From Hippasteria phrygiana (taxonomy: Eukaryota; Echinodermata; Asteroidea; Valvatida; Goniasteridae): a stretch of DNA of 64,000 nt. Made by a program: the position numbers and the translations under genes. Position 1 is the first letter of the stretch; every line of letters begins with the position of its first letter. Below, piece by piece: positions 35,259 through 46,015 of the stretch. The notes under the pieces are model-generated. The model saw nothing but the letters and a program-made list of their open reading frames with translations. It did no database searches and was not told the origin of the DNA. The stretch spans positions 1,984,001 to 2,048,000 of the forward strand of contig JAZGUH010000363.1 of NCBI GenBank assembly GCA_037893225.1, in the 5' to 3' direction.

Positions 35259-38200
35259 AGGGTTTTCCTGTACTCTGCAGGTCAAGGTTTGAAATACGTC
35301 CAGATATAAAATGCTTAGACAGTCAAATTGCTTGTTAGTGTAGATTTTGCAGGGTATGATATACTTTCATGGCTTGTTAAAGGTGTGTAACTACTATGAC
35401 TATTTCAATGAATTTTACATGCCTCAGTGAACGGACACTAAGAGAATTACCTGATCAGTTTTGTATATAAACTATTTTTGGATGATTCAATGTGTCTGGT
35501 TAGTGTAAAAAAAATGAACAGCAATTTATACATCGTTTTTAAATGAAAGTTTGGTGTCATTCAGAATGTTTAAATTTCCTAATTATTTTTTTTACCAGAG
35601 AATAGGAACATTCAACATGCCGTTTATTTGCAATGTAGCATTTTCGTCCACATTTGAGTAATTCAGCATAGTTTATGTAACAGGGCATGCAACTTTTCCT
35701 CGGATTAGCTGATTTCCTCGTTTTTCACTTCACACAATTATGGCATTCAAAATTGAAAACAAAATGTACAAAGTCTTGTAAAGATTGGAATTTCCTCGTT
35801 TTTTGTTAATTCCAAGTTGCATGCCTGATGTAACTACCCATTTCCATAAGCATAGCATACATGTATATGCATGTAGGCAGTCTCAGGGGTGGTGGGATGT
35901 GTTCATCATTCTCCCCCCCCCCCCCCCCTCCATATTTGTACCATGCACAGACATTAACAAACATCACCACTTCCCCATTCCCACAATAATTTGCTGTCAG
36001 TTTGAGGACTTCACTTGGCCTATTCTGCATGTACTACCTGATGACAGAAAAATGTTGAGACATGCAAGAGATAAAAACACACACCAACACTGCCATTGGC
36101 TTTACCTACACAAGGCTTATTTGTAGACTTGACAAAGTCTGGTCCTTCAGATTATGAAATTGATCAGAAACCAGTTTTCAATGTAATTATACCATTTTTA
36201 TGATGTGCAGGTTTTAAGCTCTGCCACCAAAAGGCTCAACAATCATAGATATTTCCAATAGAATTGTTTTCTTTTTCTTTCTCATAAATTTGGGGTTTAC
36301 TTACAAGTTTCAAATGATCAGAAGGCCATCTTGTAATAACCCCATCGTATCATCTGCCCGTTCATCCTGATGCACTGATTTTTGTCCATATTTTCATATT
36401 TCCCACCAAACATGAAGTAAAACGAGCATTGCTATTCAAACAAGATACCCAAAAAACAAATTGCCTGGCTGCAAATAATAGTTCCTGGTTAAAGGCAGTG
36501 TACACGATTAGTAATCCTCCAATTTGTTTTTTCCTGATTCCTTTTTTTTTTTTTTTTTATGCTGAAAATCGCCCATCACAATTGCCCCAGAGGCCACTCA
36601 AAGGTGTCGGCTACAGAAGAAAGAAGAGAGAAAATTAAAAGGAAAGAAGATATCTATTCACATTTCTTTTGAACATGGTCGGATTGTAAGTTTGTGGAAA
36701 GCAAGATACAGGCAGTTCCAAAGTGCAGCAATGCAAGGAAACTGAATTATTAAGAAATAACTTACTAGACGGTATAGTAGTCTCAATCATCCTGTGAAAT
36801 GATGGCACCAGGTGTGCTGTCGTTTTCAAGAAAAGTGGACATTTATATCGTTTTCCAACGATTGTTCGGCCGAACAATCGTTGGAAAACTGCCCGAATGT
36901 AGTTAATCCGTGTTGTGTCTAAAATGGGTTAACAATCCAAAAACGGGCACACGCATAGTATTTAGAAGTGACGCTTTGTAACCAGTGCATGCAGTGGATC
37001 TTTTGACATTCCGCTCGGCCCTCGGCCTCTGTACATGTTATGTGACCAATTGAAAACGATCCCATTTACAAAAATTTTGCTTATTTTACAAGAGGGCGCT
37101 ATAACAAATGGCGTCCGACGGTTGATAACAAACGCCGCTTTTCTCTCGGGTTTTTTCGGCATCCAAGAACGCAAAACTTTGAACAGGTCAGTGGAACGAT
37201 ATTTCCTATAAATACTAACCCTCAAATCCACCCATTTCAGAAAATTGCAATAATGACCAATCATGTACACTACCTTCAAGCCAGGGTGTCTGAGTTTCCT
37301 AATGTAGCTTGGGGTGTTTAAAGAATCCCAAACACTTGCCCAAACAAGAGCATCCTGCCTTGTACCACATTCATTTCATGCATGTTTCTGAAGTCAGAAA
37401 TTCCATTTCCAGTGCATTTCCAGTCACTTTGCGAGCGTTTCTTTCTCCAATCTTTTATTGGGTGGTAGAGCTAGCAGTAGTTAGCATGCCAGGGTTTTTT
37501 AATGTTTAATTCAATGTATTACTGAATTATTAACTTACTTTTTAAAGATCAAATTATTATCAGTCTATGGTACATGTAGTTAGTTGCATGTTGTAGTTGG
37601 TGGCGTTGTATTATTATTTTTTTTTTAACTGAAATCATGTAACATTACTGTAATCAATATTTTAATGCAGTTACATATTACATCCTAACTTTTTATTTTA
37701 TTTTAATAACATAAGGTAGTAGATATTTCACAATAATGAATATATACTTTTGTGTTTCGTACGATGTATACTTTTTATTGTGTTTGTTTGTGCCGTGTGT
37801 AAAGAGTCATGTTGAAGTTGTGTTGGTTATGATGTAGACAGACAACATACAGGTATCTACATTCAGCAAGTAGAACTTGTAAATCTATTTCAGTTGTAAA
37901 TCTATTTCAGTTGTTTTGTAATCGGATTTGTGCTTTGGGTTGATGATTTACTTGTTTGTGTTTTTTGTTTTAAGCCATTTCAGGATAATCTTGTGAATAT
38001 AGTTTCTGGTCATCTACATAGTCATCAGTTTTCTCTCAATTTGTGTAGTTTTGGGTCCGAAATCCTAAAATCCTTAACCCCAACCAAAAAATTACTTTAT
38101 CGATAGTGTATGTCCAGAGATGGAAACATTCATTTCCTTTTGGATGGAAAAATATTTTGAATTTGTATCTCCAAAGCAGTGTCAGTCTTAAGTGGGCATC

Positions 38201-38874
38201 AGATAGTCAGGCCGTCATATTCAGCTTTGTAACCTTGATTCAACATGCCTTCTCTGTGCTAAATAATAATTGTAGAAAAATAGTTGTTTTTGGCAATTAA
38301 ATCAGTGTTTAGCATTAATATTCCAATGGATTGTAAGTTTAGATTGAACACAAGTTCAGATCTATTTTTCCAGGATTTTATAAGGACCAAGCTAATATAT
38401 CGATCTTAAATGAGAAAAATCCAGTCACAGATTCCAATCACATGGAGAAACAAACTACATTTCCTCAAAGGTGTTCATTCCTTATTGTGATAACACAGTG
38501 ACAGTGATGGATGTATTGGATATGTACTCACCTGTAATTTGTGAAGTAAAAGTTGACCATATCTCAATACATGGATGTGTGTACATGTATTGCTTATTTT
38601 GTAAGTGCATAAAAAGGCTTGGAGGTTTGTGGAAGAAACCAACCCTAATGCAGTGATATGCTTCAATTGTGCCTATACAACTGAGGACTCTTGCTGTTCC
38701 ATTGTTCCTGTGTTGTAACCCAGAATTCCATAAAAAGTATTCATGCTATTTGAACCATTTTTGGCAAATATTCTAATCAACCCTAACCCCCAGGCTTTTT
38801 TAAAGGAATCTTCCTGAATCCACCAAAATTCTCCACTGTGCAGTAAACCAATGGCACATTTTTCTATAGAGTAC
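35259..38874. other. Calpain 3' UTR and downstream intergenic DNA
   Basis: Sequence after the calpain stop. Features seen are a poly-C run at 35,914-35,928, a poly-T run at about 36,541-36,559 and the inverted copy of the 18.7-kb dispersed repeat at 36,838-37,270. A clear polyadenylation signal could not be assigned. No further gene is recognised up to 38.9 kb. Confidence 0.45.
36838..37270 (-). repeat. Second copy of CCAACGATTGTT-tipped repeat
   Basis: This is an inverted copy of 18,665-19,120. The tip CCAACGATTGTTCGGCCGAA continues into its own complement at 36,857-36,886, forming a near-perfect 30-bp palindrome. TTATTTTACAAGAGGGCGCT and GAACAGGTCAGTGGAACGAT match the other copy in reverse. 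It probably represents a multicopy non-autonomous transposon. Confidence 0.65.
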
Positions 38875-38983
38875 CGAAGTGATGACGTCAATCAATGCAA
38901 TGTTTGGAACCAGAATACATTCTAAACTGCATGTGTGTAGAACCATTGCCCCGGCAACTGACGTCAGACTTCGGTACTCTATA
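38875..38983. mobile_element. MITE with TATAGAGTACCGAAGT ends
   Basis: TATAGAGTACCGAAGT (38,875-38,890) and ACTTCGGTACTCTATA (38,968-38,983) are exact reverse complements. Just inside each lies a TGACGTCA palindrome (38,893-38,900 and 38,959-38,966). The 109-bp element has no coding potential. Confidence 0.75.
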
Positions 38984-40051
38984 TAGGGACAGCATGCCTC
39001 ATTTAATACCAATAGTCCAATAAGAATTGACGAGGACCCTGACATTTTGGTTAACAGGCAAATTTTAGTGACAATGTATTTATTAGGACTCTAGCTACCT
39101 CCCATAAAAATTCAACCAAAATCAACCTTGGGGAAATATATGTTAATTAATTGAAAAACAAAAGGGAATGCATAATTTATATTGAAAGGCATGTATTTCC
39201 GACACCTAAGCTAACTCGTACCTTTGAAAGATTGGGAAAGGATCCTTGCAAATGTTCAACTTAAATTAATACAAAACGGCAAATGCGTAAACTTAATGAA
39301 AATTATTACCAAAATTATCATGAGAAGAGTATTTTAAGGAACGTCGTCATCGTCATCGCACTAATCGTTGTCATCATCATCAAAAGTACCAAATGGCTTG
39401 GCCCTCAACATTCTTTAAGATTTTTCAGGAAGAGATAGCCCCAATAGATATTGAAAAAATTATTTCAATTACTCATCCTAATACCGTTTTAGAGTGGTGG
39501 AATGGGTACGGAGCATTGTGACACGCCCCCCCCCCCCCACCCCCCCTCTCCGCCATTGAGGCCTTTTCCCCCTCCACCACTTGTGCTCCCCATCCCCATT
39601 TGGGAGAAGGAAATAAACAATTTATTGTTAAAACTCATTAATTGCTTCCACGGCATCAAAGAATCGGGGTAAAACTTTATGGAATATTTTTTCGGCAAGG
39701 TATTTTATCTGGCTGCAAAATAATATCAATCCGGTTAATAACATCAGTTCGGTTAAAATATGGCCATAATTGAGTCTGTGATCGATTAAAAAAAGTAACA
39801 ACTTGGCTACAATGGTTTTACGTGACCTGCTTTATTGCCCATATTAGATTCTGACCAACTTATGATGACCCAATTTGGGCATCAGTAATTGGGGAATAGC
39901 ACATTCGCATGTAGAAATCAGCATTTTTAAGAGCTTAAAAATCACATTTCCCCCCCCCCCCCCCAAGTAAAAAATTGGTTGAATTGTGTGTGTGTTTACA
40001 GGGCAACCAAAAGGTTTAATGTAAAGATGGAATTGTTTCGTCAGGGATGAT
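38984..40051. other. Intergenic DNA with poly-C runs
   Basis: No gene found. Poly-C-rich runs occur at 39,527-39,546 and 39,951-39,964. A short CATCGTCATC-type trinucleotide patch lies at about 39,344-39,381. Confidence 0.4.
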
Positions 40052-40162
40052 GATGTAAATTAGAACAGATTTTTCTCTTATTGCCCTATACCGACGTACC
40101 AGTGCTTCATACATTACGTCGGTATAGGGCAAAAAGAGAATAAATCTGTTCTAATTTACATC
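40052..40162. mobile_element. Long hairpin element (111 bp)
   Basis: GATGTAAATTAGAACAGAT at 40,052 runs through TTGCCCTATACCGACGTA to a short loop and back through TACGTCGGTATAGGGCAA to ATTAGAACAGATT in reverse. This gives arms of about 48 bp with only small interruptions. The outer arm also begins the SINE-like repeat at 45,652, so the two families share an end module. Confidence 0.75.
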
Positions 40163-40755
40163 TAAAGGTTTCTGAGTAGAAATTCGGTTGTTAACTAAAA
40201 TGTCGGGGTTGGGCATTTTTCATGTCAATTCTTACTCAAGGCTATACCATCCCGAATCCATCAAAGTCCAGTAAACCATAGTTGTTGGTTTTCAGCAGAT
40301 TTGGAAGGGTAGGATATAGAAATCAAAAGGGATTATGCAATTACCATTCCCATAAGTGTAGACCATTTGTTTATTAATAATCTGTGTTACAGACATAACT
40401 AATTAGTATCCAACAATGTTATTTTCAGTTTATTTGTAATTACATTCAAATGCAGCATTCCTTCTTACTAAAATAAAATACATGGAGCAGTGAGATTGGT
40501 GTTGCATGGTAATGCTTTATTATTAAGTCTGAAACATCAAGATCTTGACATTTATAATACAATTAAAACTGCACAAAATATGACGAAAAATATCAATTAG
40601 CTACCATACAACATGCTTTTTACAATAATGTAAAATCAGGTACAGTTATGTATTCATTTTTTACATTCATTTTTTTAATTATATTTTTAAAATTTCAAAG
40701 CAATTTTGAACATAATACAATAAATAAATCCCACTCTCTTGTAAATGATTCTATA
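40163..40755. other. Intergenic DNA, no gene seen
   Basis: AT-rich spacer between the hairpin element and the pogo-like MITE. No reading frame with recognisable content. Confidence 0.4.
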
Positions 40756-40939
40756 CAGTCGAACACCTTTATAACAAGGTCCTTGGGACTTTACTATTTA
40801 TCTTGTTATAACAGGTACCTTGTATTATCAGTATTGGGAAAACAAAGAAAAACAAAGACTCGGGACAAATTTTTGTCCTTGTTATAAGCAGTATGTTGTA
40901 TTAACAGTGCTCTTATTATCAATTATCAGGGTTCGACTG
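40756..40939. mobile_element. Tc1/mariner-superfamily (pogo-like) MITE
   Basis: The element begins CAGTCGAACACCTTTATAAC and ends GGGTTCGACTG. TA lies directly outside both ends (40,754-40,755 and 40,940-40,941), the target duplication of the Tc1/mariner superfamily. The CAGTCGAAC...TATAAC ends are like those of pogo/Tigger elements. It is 184 bp and non-coding. Confidence 0.75.
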
Positions 40940-42205
40940 TACTTGGTTCATGCCATCACAATTCACCTCTTGGAAATAAAATAATGCCATGCACTAGCTA
41001 GTGATTACTTGAAGAACCTGTTTTTTACCACAAACCTCAAGAAGTTCATATTGCTAAAAAAAAGAAACTCTCTGCATACATTTGTACCATTCTAGCCCGA
41101 GGACCCTTTCAGTTTCACAGAAATCAAAATGGGAAAAAATGCTGAAAATAGTTCTGAAAGAATGATGAACACTTAACCTCTTGTGTCCGGCTGTTCGATT
41201 GGGGCTGTAGTGTTATGTCAAGATTGGGGCTGTGCAACCGAGTGTAAACACAAACAATAGGCATCACACATGTGGTCCAATTCATCACACTTTGAGCCAC
41301 CTTTTATGTGAATGAAGGCTTTGTTTGAAAAAGCTCCATCTATTCATTGCACTCCCATTCAAGAACAATATAGTTGAAACGTGAATGGATTCAGTACATG
41401 CCGGAATGTGCATAGATGACAACCGGCCAGGTGGTCTTTTTCAAACTGCGGTTATGGCCGCCGTCCATATTCCAGATGTTATCAAATACAGATATTGTTG
41501 CATTTTTTGTGTACGTAAAATATTGAGCCCAAGGAGAGCAAAAAACATTTGGCGTGCTCGTGCCGTTAGGTCATTTGTACTTAGTAGAAACATTGCTGGT
41601 CACGCCCCTGCAGCTGCACACACAAACACCCCGAGTTCTGTAAATGACTCCAGACACTGACGGTGAGGCACTTAAATGCAAAGTTGCAAACCATTCCTAA
41701 AGGGGTTTTCTGTTGGTTGATGCCCTGAATAAGTGTCATGTTATTTAAGTACAGGAAGTTTATTTTTTCTAAACAACCCTACGGTAAATGTCAAAACCCA
41801 ATACAGAGTACAGCGAGACAATACAATGCAGTTTATAAAAACTGAAAAGAATGTTTGGATTTCATTTTAAATTGTATGCACACATTTTTCTGATGCAATG
41901 CATTGCTTAAAAAAAAAAAAAAAGGAATCAAAATGGATAGTAATGTCCAAAATTCCGCACCAAAAGCTACACATTTCAGATATGTTTCATGTAAAAAATA
42001 AAATAAAAAATGTTTAGATGAGGCTCTTTAACAATAACATTAAACTTTTTACGAGAAAAAATGGATGTACACTACATAGGTGGAGGCATACTGGAATGTT
42101 AACATTGAAACTACAGTGCAAGATACAAAATCTAAACTAACGCTTGTGATATTACAAACTGGCCCATGAATATATGACGATAAAGATGGTTTGATATTCG
42201 ACATT
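40940..42205. other. Intergenic DNA, no gene seen
   Basis: The open frame 41,385-41,660 shows no family motif or splice structure and is not called. A poly-A run lies at 41,909-41,923. Nothing else is supported. Confidence 0.4.
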
Positions 42206-42740
42206 CACATCAGAGTTGTATTCGAGTCCCTGCAAGTCCTTTCATAAAGCCAGTCACAAGTAACTGGATGAACAATGACAAAGGAATGCCTTTGTCAAAG
42301 CTCATTTGAATAGCTTGCGATTAGGATTAGGACTGGAGGGCTTGTGATGGACTTGCAGGGACTCGAATACAACTCTGATTCACATAGGGTTTGTACAGCG
42401 AATATCGTATTTTTCACCTTCGACAATCACATAGGGCTTGTACGGCAAATATCGTTTTTTCCACACATTCGATATTCGACATTCACAACAGGGATTGTAC
42501 AGCGAATATCGTTCTTTTTCACACATTTGACAATCACATAGGGTTTGTACAGCGAATATCGTTTTTTTTTTCACACATTCGACATTCACAAAGGGTTTGT
42601 ACAGCGAATATGGTTTTTTTCACACATTCGACATTCACATAGGGTTTGTACAGCGAATATCGTTTTTTTCACACATTCCACATTCGACATTCACATAAGG
42701 TTTGTACAGCGAATATCGTTTTTTTTCCACACATTCTGCG
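42206..42740. repeat. Hairpin followed by minisatellite
   Basis: CAGAGTTGTATTCGAGTCCC (42,211-42,230) is repeated in inverted orientation at about 42,359-42,378, making a stem with a 130-bp loop. From 42,380 to 42,740 a unit of about 45-60 bp repeats seven times. Each unit has a core of TTGTACAGCGAATATCG followed by a T-run and CACACATTCGACATTCACA. T-run length varies between units. Several forward frames are open only because the unit lacks stops, and they are not called as genes. Confidence 0.75.
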
Positions 42741-44199
42741 TGCCCAGTATTTATCGCACCACCAGGCGCACGACTGGTCAAGAAGGGTCGCAGTCAGTCA
42801 CTACACGTCGCACGATCAGTCACAGCCAGTCGGCACCTGGCGCACGATTGGTCATAGCCAGTCGTGCGACAGGAACTTACCACTCGTACGTAGTCTTGGG
42901 TAGTCGTGCGACAGTCATGCGATTAGTGGTGCTATCAGTCGGCAACAAGTCTTCTACAGGTTGCACGACTGGTCTTACAATGTGACTGCTAGGCTCAAAT
43001 CGCAGGAAATATCCACGACTACCCACGACTGGCCTTGTCGCACAACTGAACTGGTCGCGGGAAATCGCAGGTCCTAGTGGGACTGGGGCTTAATTAGATA
43101 GCTATAAACCTTGTGAAGATGCAGTGTTTGCTTTTGAAAATCTACACGTTTTTAGGATTCTTATATGAGGACTTACATTTCTACTTTAAAAGAAATGGAA
43201 GTAAAAAATTATAGTCAATAATATATTGACACAAATGCCAAGAAAGAATACATTATCATTTGTCAAACATTGAAATTTCGGTAATTGAGCAAAAAAAACC
43301 TCAAGTTTTAGAAATCTCAAAACAATGTACAAAAGTGTTCCGCATCCTCTTGCCATCATTCTTTGCCTACAACCACATGTTCTAGTTTAGTTAAAAGCAC
43401 AAGTTTGTAATAGGGAACCGTAACTAAATGGTGGCACAGCTGTCCAGTAGGTAGAAAATAATCCAGAGTATAGTCCACAATAAACAAGGTAAGCCTGTAT
43501 TACATTTCTGTTTCGCGGTTTTTCTTTATACAGTATTTGCCTTTGTCGTCAAGCGTTAGAACTTTTGAAATATTTAATACTTGTGTTCGTCATAGGCAAA
43601 GGGATTATAATTGCTTGTAGAAACCTTTCCCTGGAAGTGGCCACCCCTTTCACCATGAACCCCCCCCCCCCTTGAACAGACACACACACACACACGTGTG
43701 TAAATGCCTGCAATCGGGGACCTCCTATTGTCCTCCTATTGTTCATACTTTAACTCTTTGGCAAGAGCCCTCATTGGTTTTGTACACAATTGTTATAGGG
43801 GACCTTTCTCAATCGGGGACCATATTGTCCTCTATTGTTAAAGGTCCCCTATTGAATGCAAAACAGGGAGAGCGTAGTGGGTGCGCGCACAAGATGTACT
43901 GAACTTCATAATGTAAGACAACGCTAATGCACGCGTATAAAATGCTGCATCTCGTGCGTGTGCGTATGGCACACGACAGTCAGGCGCGGAGTGCCTTCAC
44001 ATGCTCACAAGGCCGATACGTACGCATGTGTTTTGTACTGAGCAAATGGGAGAAAAAGTGGGGTGAAAAAGCTTCGCATTTTGTACTTTTTACGGGAGGT
44101 TTTTGCATTTTTCGTAAGAAGGCATTTAGGGTCGTGACTGCTGTTAATGGACGGTCACGCCCCTCCTCGGTTATTATTGACGTGGTAAAGACCGGGTCA
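42741..44199. other. Intergenic DNA with GTCGCACGA repeats
   Basis: From about 42,770 to 43,070 the words GTCGCACGA, CCAGTCG and TCGTGCGAC recur in both orientations, resembling the interior of a decayed transposon. At 43,690-43,860 there is an inverted copy of the 22.5-kb tandem family (GGGGACCTCCTATTGTCCTC). A 10-bp C run lies near 43,661-43,670. No gene is recognised. Confidence 0.45.
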
Positions 44200-44636
44200 T
44201 CACACTTTTATCCCCTTATTAATAAATACACTCACCCGGGTATCGGGCTCCAATTCATCTCCAACCCTTTCTAGAACTTGGAATATTCCCTGCCTGGTAA
44301 ACCTATATCTCTTGAGGATTTCCTCGTCATTTAGATTATCTAGTGGATTTCTTCTATCTCGGAATATCCTCTCTCTCCTAATTGCCCACTGAGCTTCGTA
44401 ATCAGCGAAAAGCATAAGCGCCGTTGTTGGTTTTCAGTAAATTGTACGTGTTCGCATATAGATAAGACGACCCCCAGACCGATCTTAAGTTAAGACGAGT
44501 TCAGCCGCGTTGCTAAGGAAGTTAGGACGTGTTGAACGCATCCTAACTTTGGTGAAATCGATCCTAGGACGAGTCGCGAGTTAAGACGAGTTACTCTTCC
44601 TAAGACGCGTCTTAGCGTTTTGTGAAATCGGCCCTT
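44200..44636 (-). pseudogene. Harbinger transposase N-terminal remnant (HARBI1-like)
   Basis: A minus-strand open frame from ATG 44,415 encodes about 62 residues with RDRRNPLDNLNDEEILKRYR and FTRQGIFQVLERVGDELEP. This is the start of PIF/Harbinger transposases and of the domesticated HARBI1 nuclease-like family, ahead of the DDE core. Upstream on the same strand the block 44,636-44,450 starts AAGGGCCGATTTCACAAAAC and has repeated CTTAACTCG and AAGACG words in both orientations, as in Harbinger subterminal regions. The frame stops making sense at 44,230 and the catalytic domain is absent from the window. A donor-like GGGTGAGT at about 44,235 could equally mean the next exon was lost. Confidence 0.7.
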
Positions 44637-45650
44637 GGTCTTGTCAACTTTCTTTGCCACTCTAAAAAAGTTTTAACTCAACTTTCAGACACTTAAACCC
44701 TGTCAATACACTTCATAATGCACACACATGTCCCGCATGCAGTGAGTGTACTTGGAGAACAATTCAACGTAATTCTCCATTCAAAACAGACAGTAGGATT
44801 TGACGAATGTGATATTAACAATCCATGGGTTCAAAATCCAGAGTCCAGAATCTCAATGAGGTTTAAGCTGTTAAGCCCATCATCTTTGTCCATATGAAGC
44901 ACGATATGGGGGGAAAAGGGACCCCCCTCTTTTGTGTTGGTAATTGTGTTCCCGGAATCTCAGGAATTCTATTAAGAAATCTAGGGGGATGTGTTAGATA
45001 ACAATAATCTGGAGTGTGCTTAGGGTATATGGATAAAAAGGGGGGTACCCTTTTCCCCCATATCATGCAGGGTATCTCTTTGTCAGGTGGGACAATAGTT
45101 TGAAGGCTTCAGATGTGATTTTGGACGACCATTGTCGAATTCACACTGCCCCATGTCCATTTTAAATAGAAAATCACATCCAATGAATTACAGTGTATGG
45201 GGATATTCTAGTTGTGGGATTTGAAGGTATGTGAAACATCTCCTGTCATAATACATGTAGGACTGATGAGTTAATAGGCCTTACTTTTCGCTGGATTTAT
45301 TCACACCAACCATGCCCCTCCCCTGTTATTACTGTTAGAGAAGTCTTTCTTTTCTTTTAAAAGTTTTTATATTGCTAGTGACATTCCAAATCCCAAATTA
45401 CATTGATGCCAAAATAAACAAAATCAAGCACCGAGCTATTAGGGACGTGCACATATTGTGTTTGTGGGCACACACTGTGGGTAATACTTCATATCAGTAC
45501 ATGTATGGATATGTGGCACGTCATGGTCCATGGTATTGGAAATCTTCAATAAAATATCATGCTTATAATGAGTACTGCTTCCTAATCACTGAAGGCCTTG
45601 TCATGTTTATGTACAATTTAATAGCAACATCATCACCAAACACGGCAAAT
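44637..45650. repeat. Intergenic DNA with inverted copy of a 26-kb repeat
   Basis: The segment 44,887-45,070 is flanked by near-complementary ends (GCACGATATGGGGG and CCCCCATATCATGC). It is the inverted counterpart of 25,975-26,160, so it is probably a MITE family of about 180 bp. No gene is supported in the rest. Confidence 0.55.
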
Positions 45651-45915
45651 GATGTAAATTAGAACAGGGATTTTTCTCTTTTTGCCCTATCCTGACGTAA
45701 TGTATAAAGCACTGTATACTCAGTGCTTTCCGAGAGCCCGTGTGAAAAAATTCACAGGCTTTAATTACTCGGGCGGGATTCGAACCCACGACTTCCTTCT
45801 TACTAGTGCAGACGTCTTAACCACTGAGCTTGCCGGGGTCGGCTGGCCGATTCAAAACCAATGCAGCAGCGGGTACCGCGTAATCAGTTTACATCATCAT
45901 CCCCAATGCAAAAAT
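45651..45915 (-). repeat. tRNA-derived SINE
   Basis: On the minus strand a tRNA-like segment reads from near 45,835 (the complement of TTAACCACTGAGCTTGCC gives an A-box-like region). It runs to the B box at 45,775-45,790, where the plus strand has GGGATTCGAACCC. The plus-strand left part, GATGTAAATTAGAACAG, is the module also present in the 40-kb hairpin. Related but diverged copies are at 19,810-19,960. It is probably a multicopy SINE. Confidence 0.65.
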
Positions 45916-46015
45916 TCCATCTTCACATTGAAGGCAAATGATGTTTATAATAGGATTTAATCCTATTTACAAGCTCAAGAAACATTTAAAAAGAACAAGT
46001 CTTGCCATTGGCCGG

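Noticed and set aside
42391..42985. Overlapping frames over the 42.4-43.0 kb minisatellite
   Set aside because: The frames follow the tandem unit and differ only by reading register. There is no coding signature.
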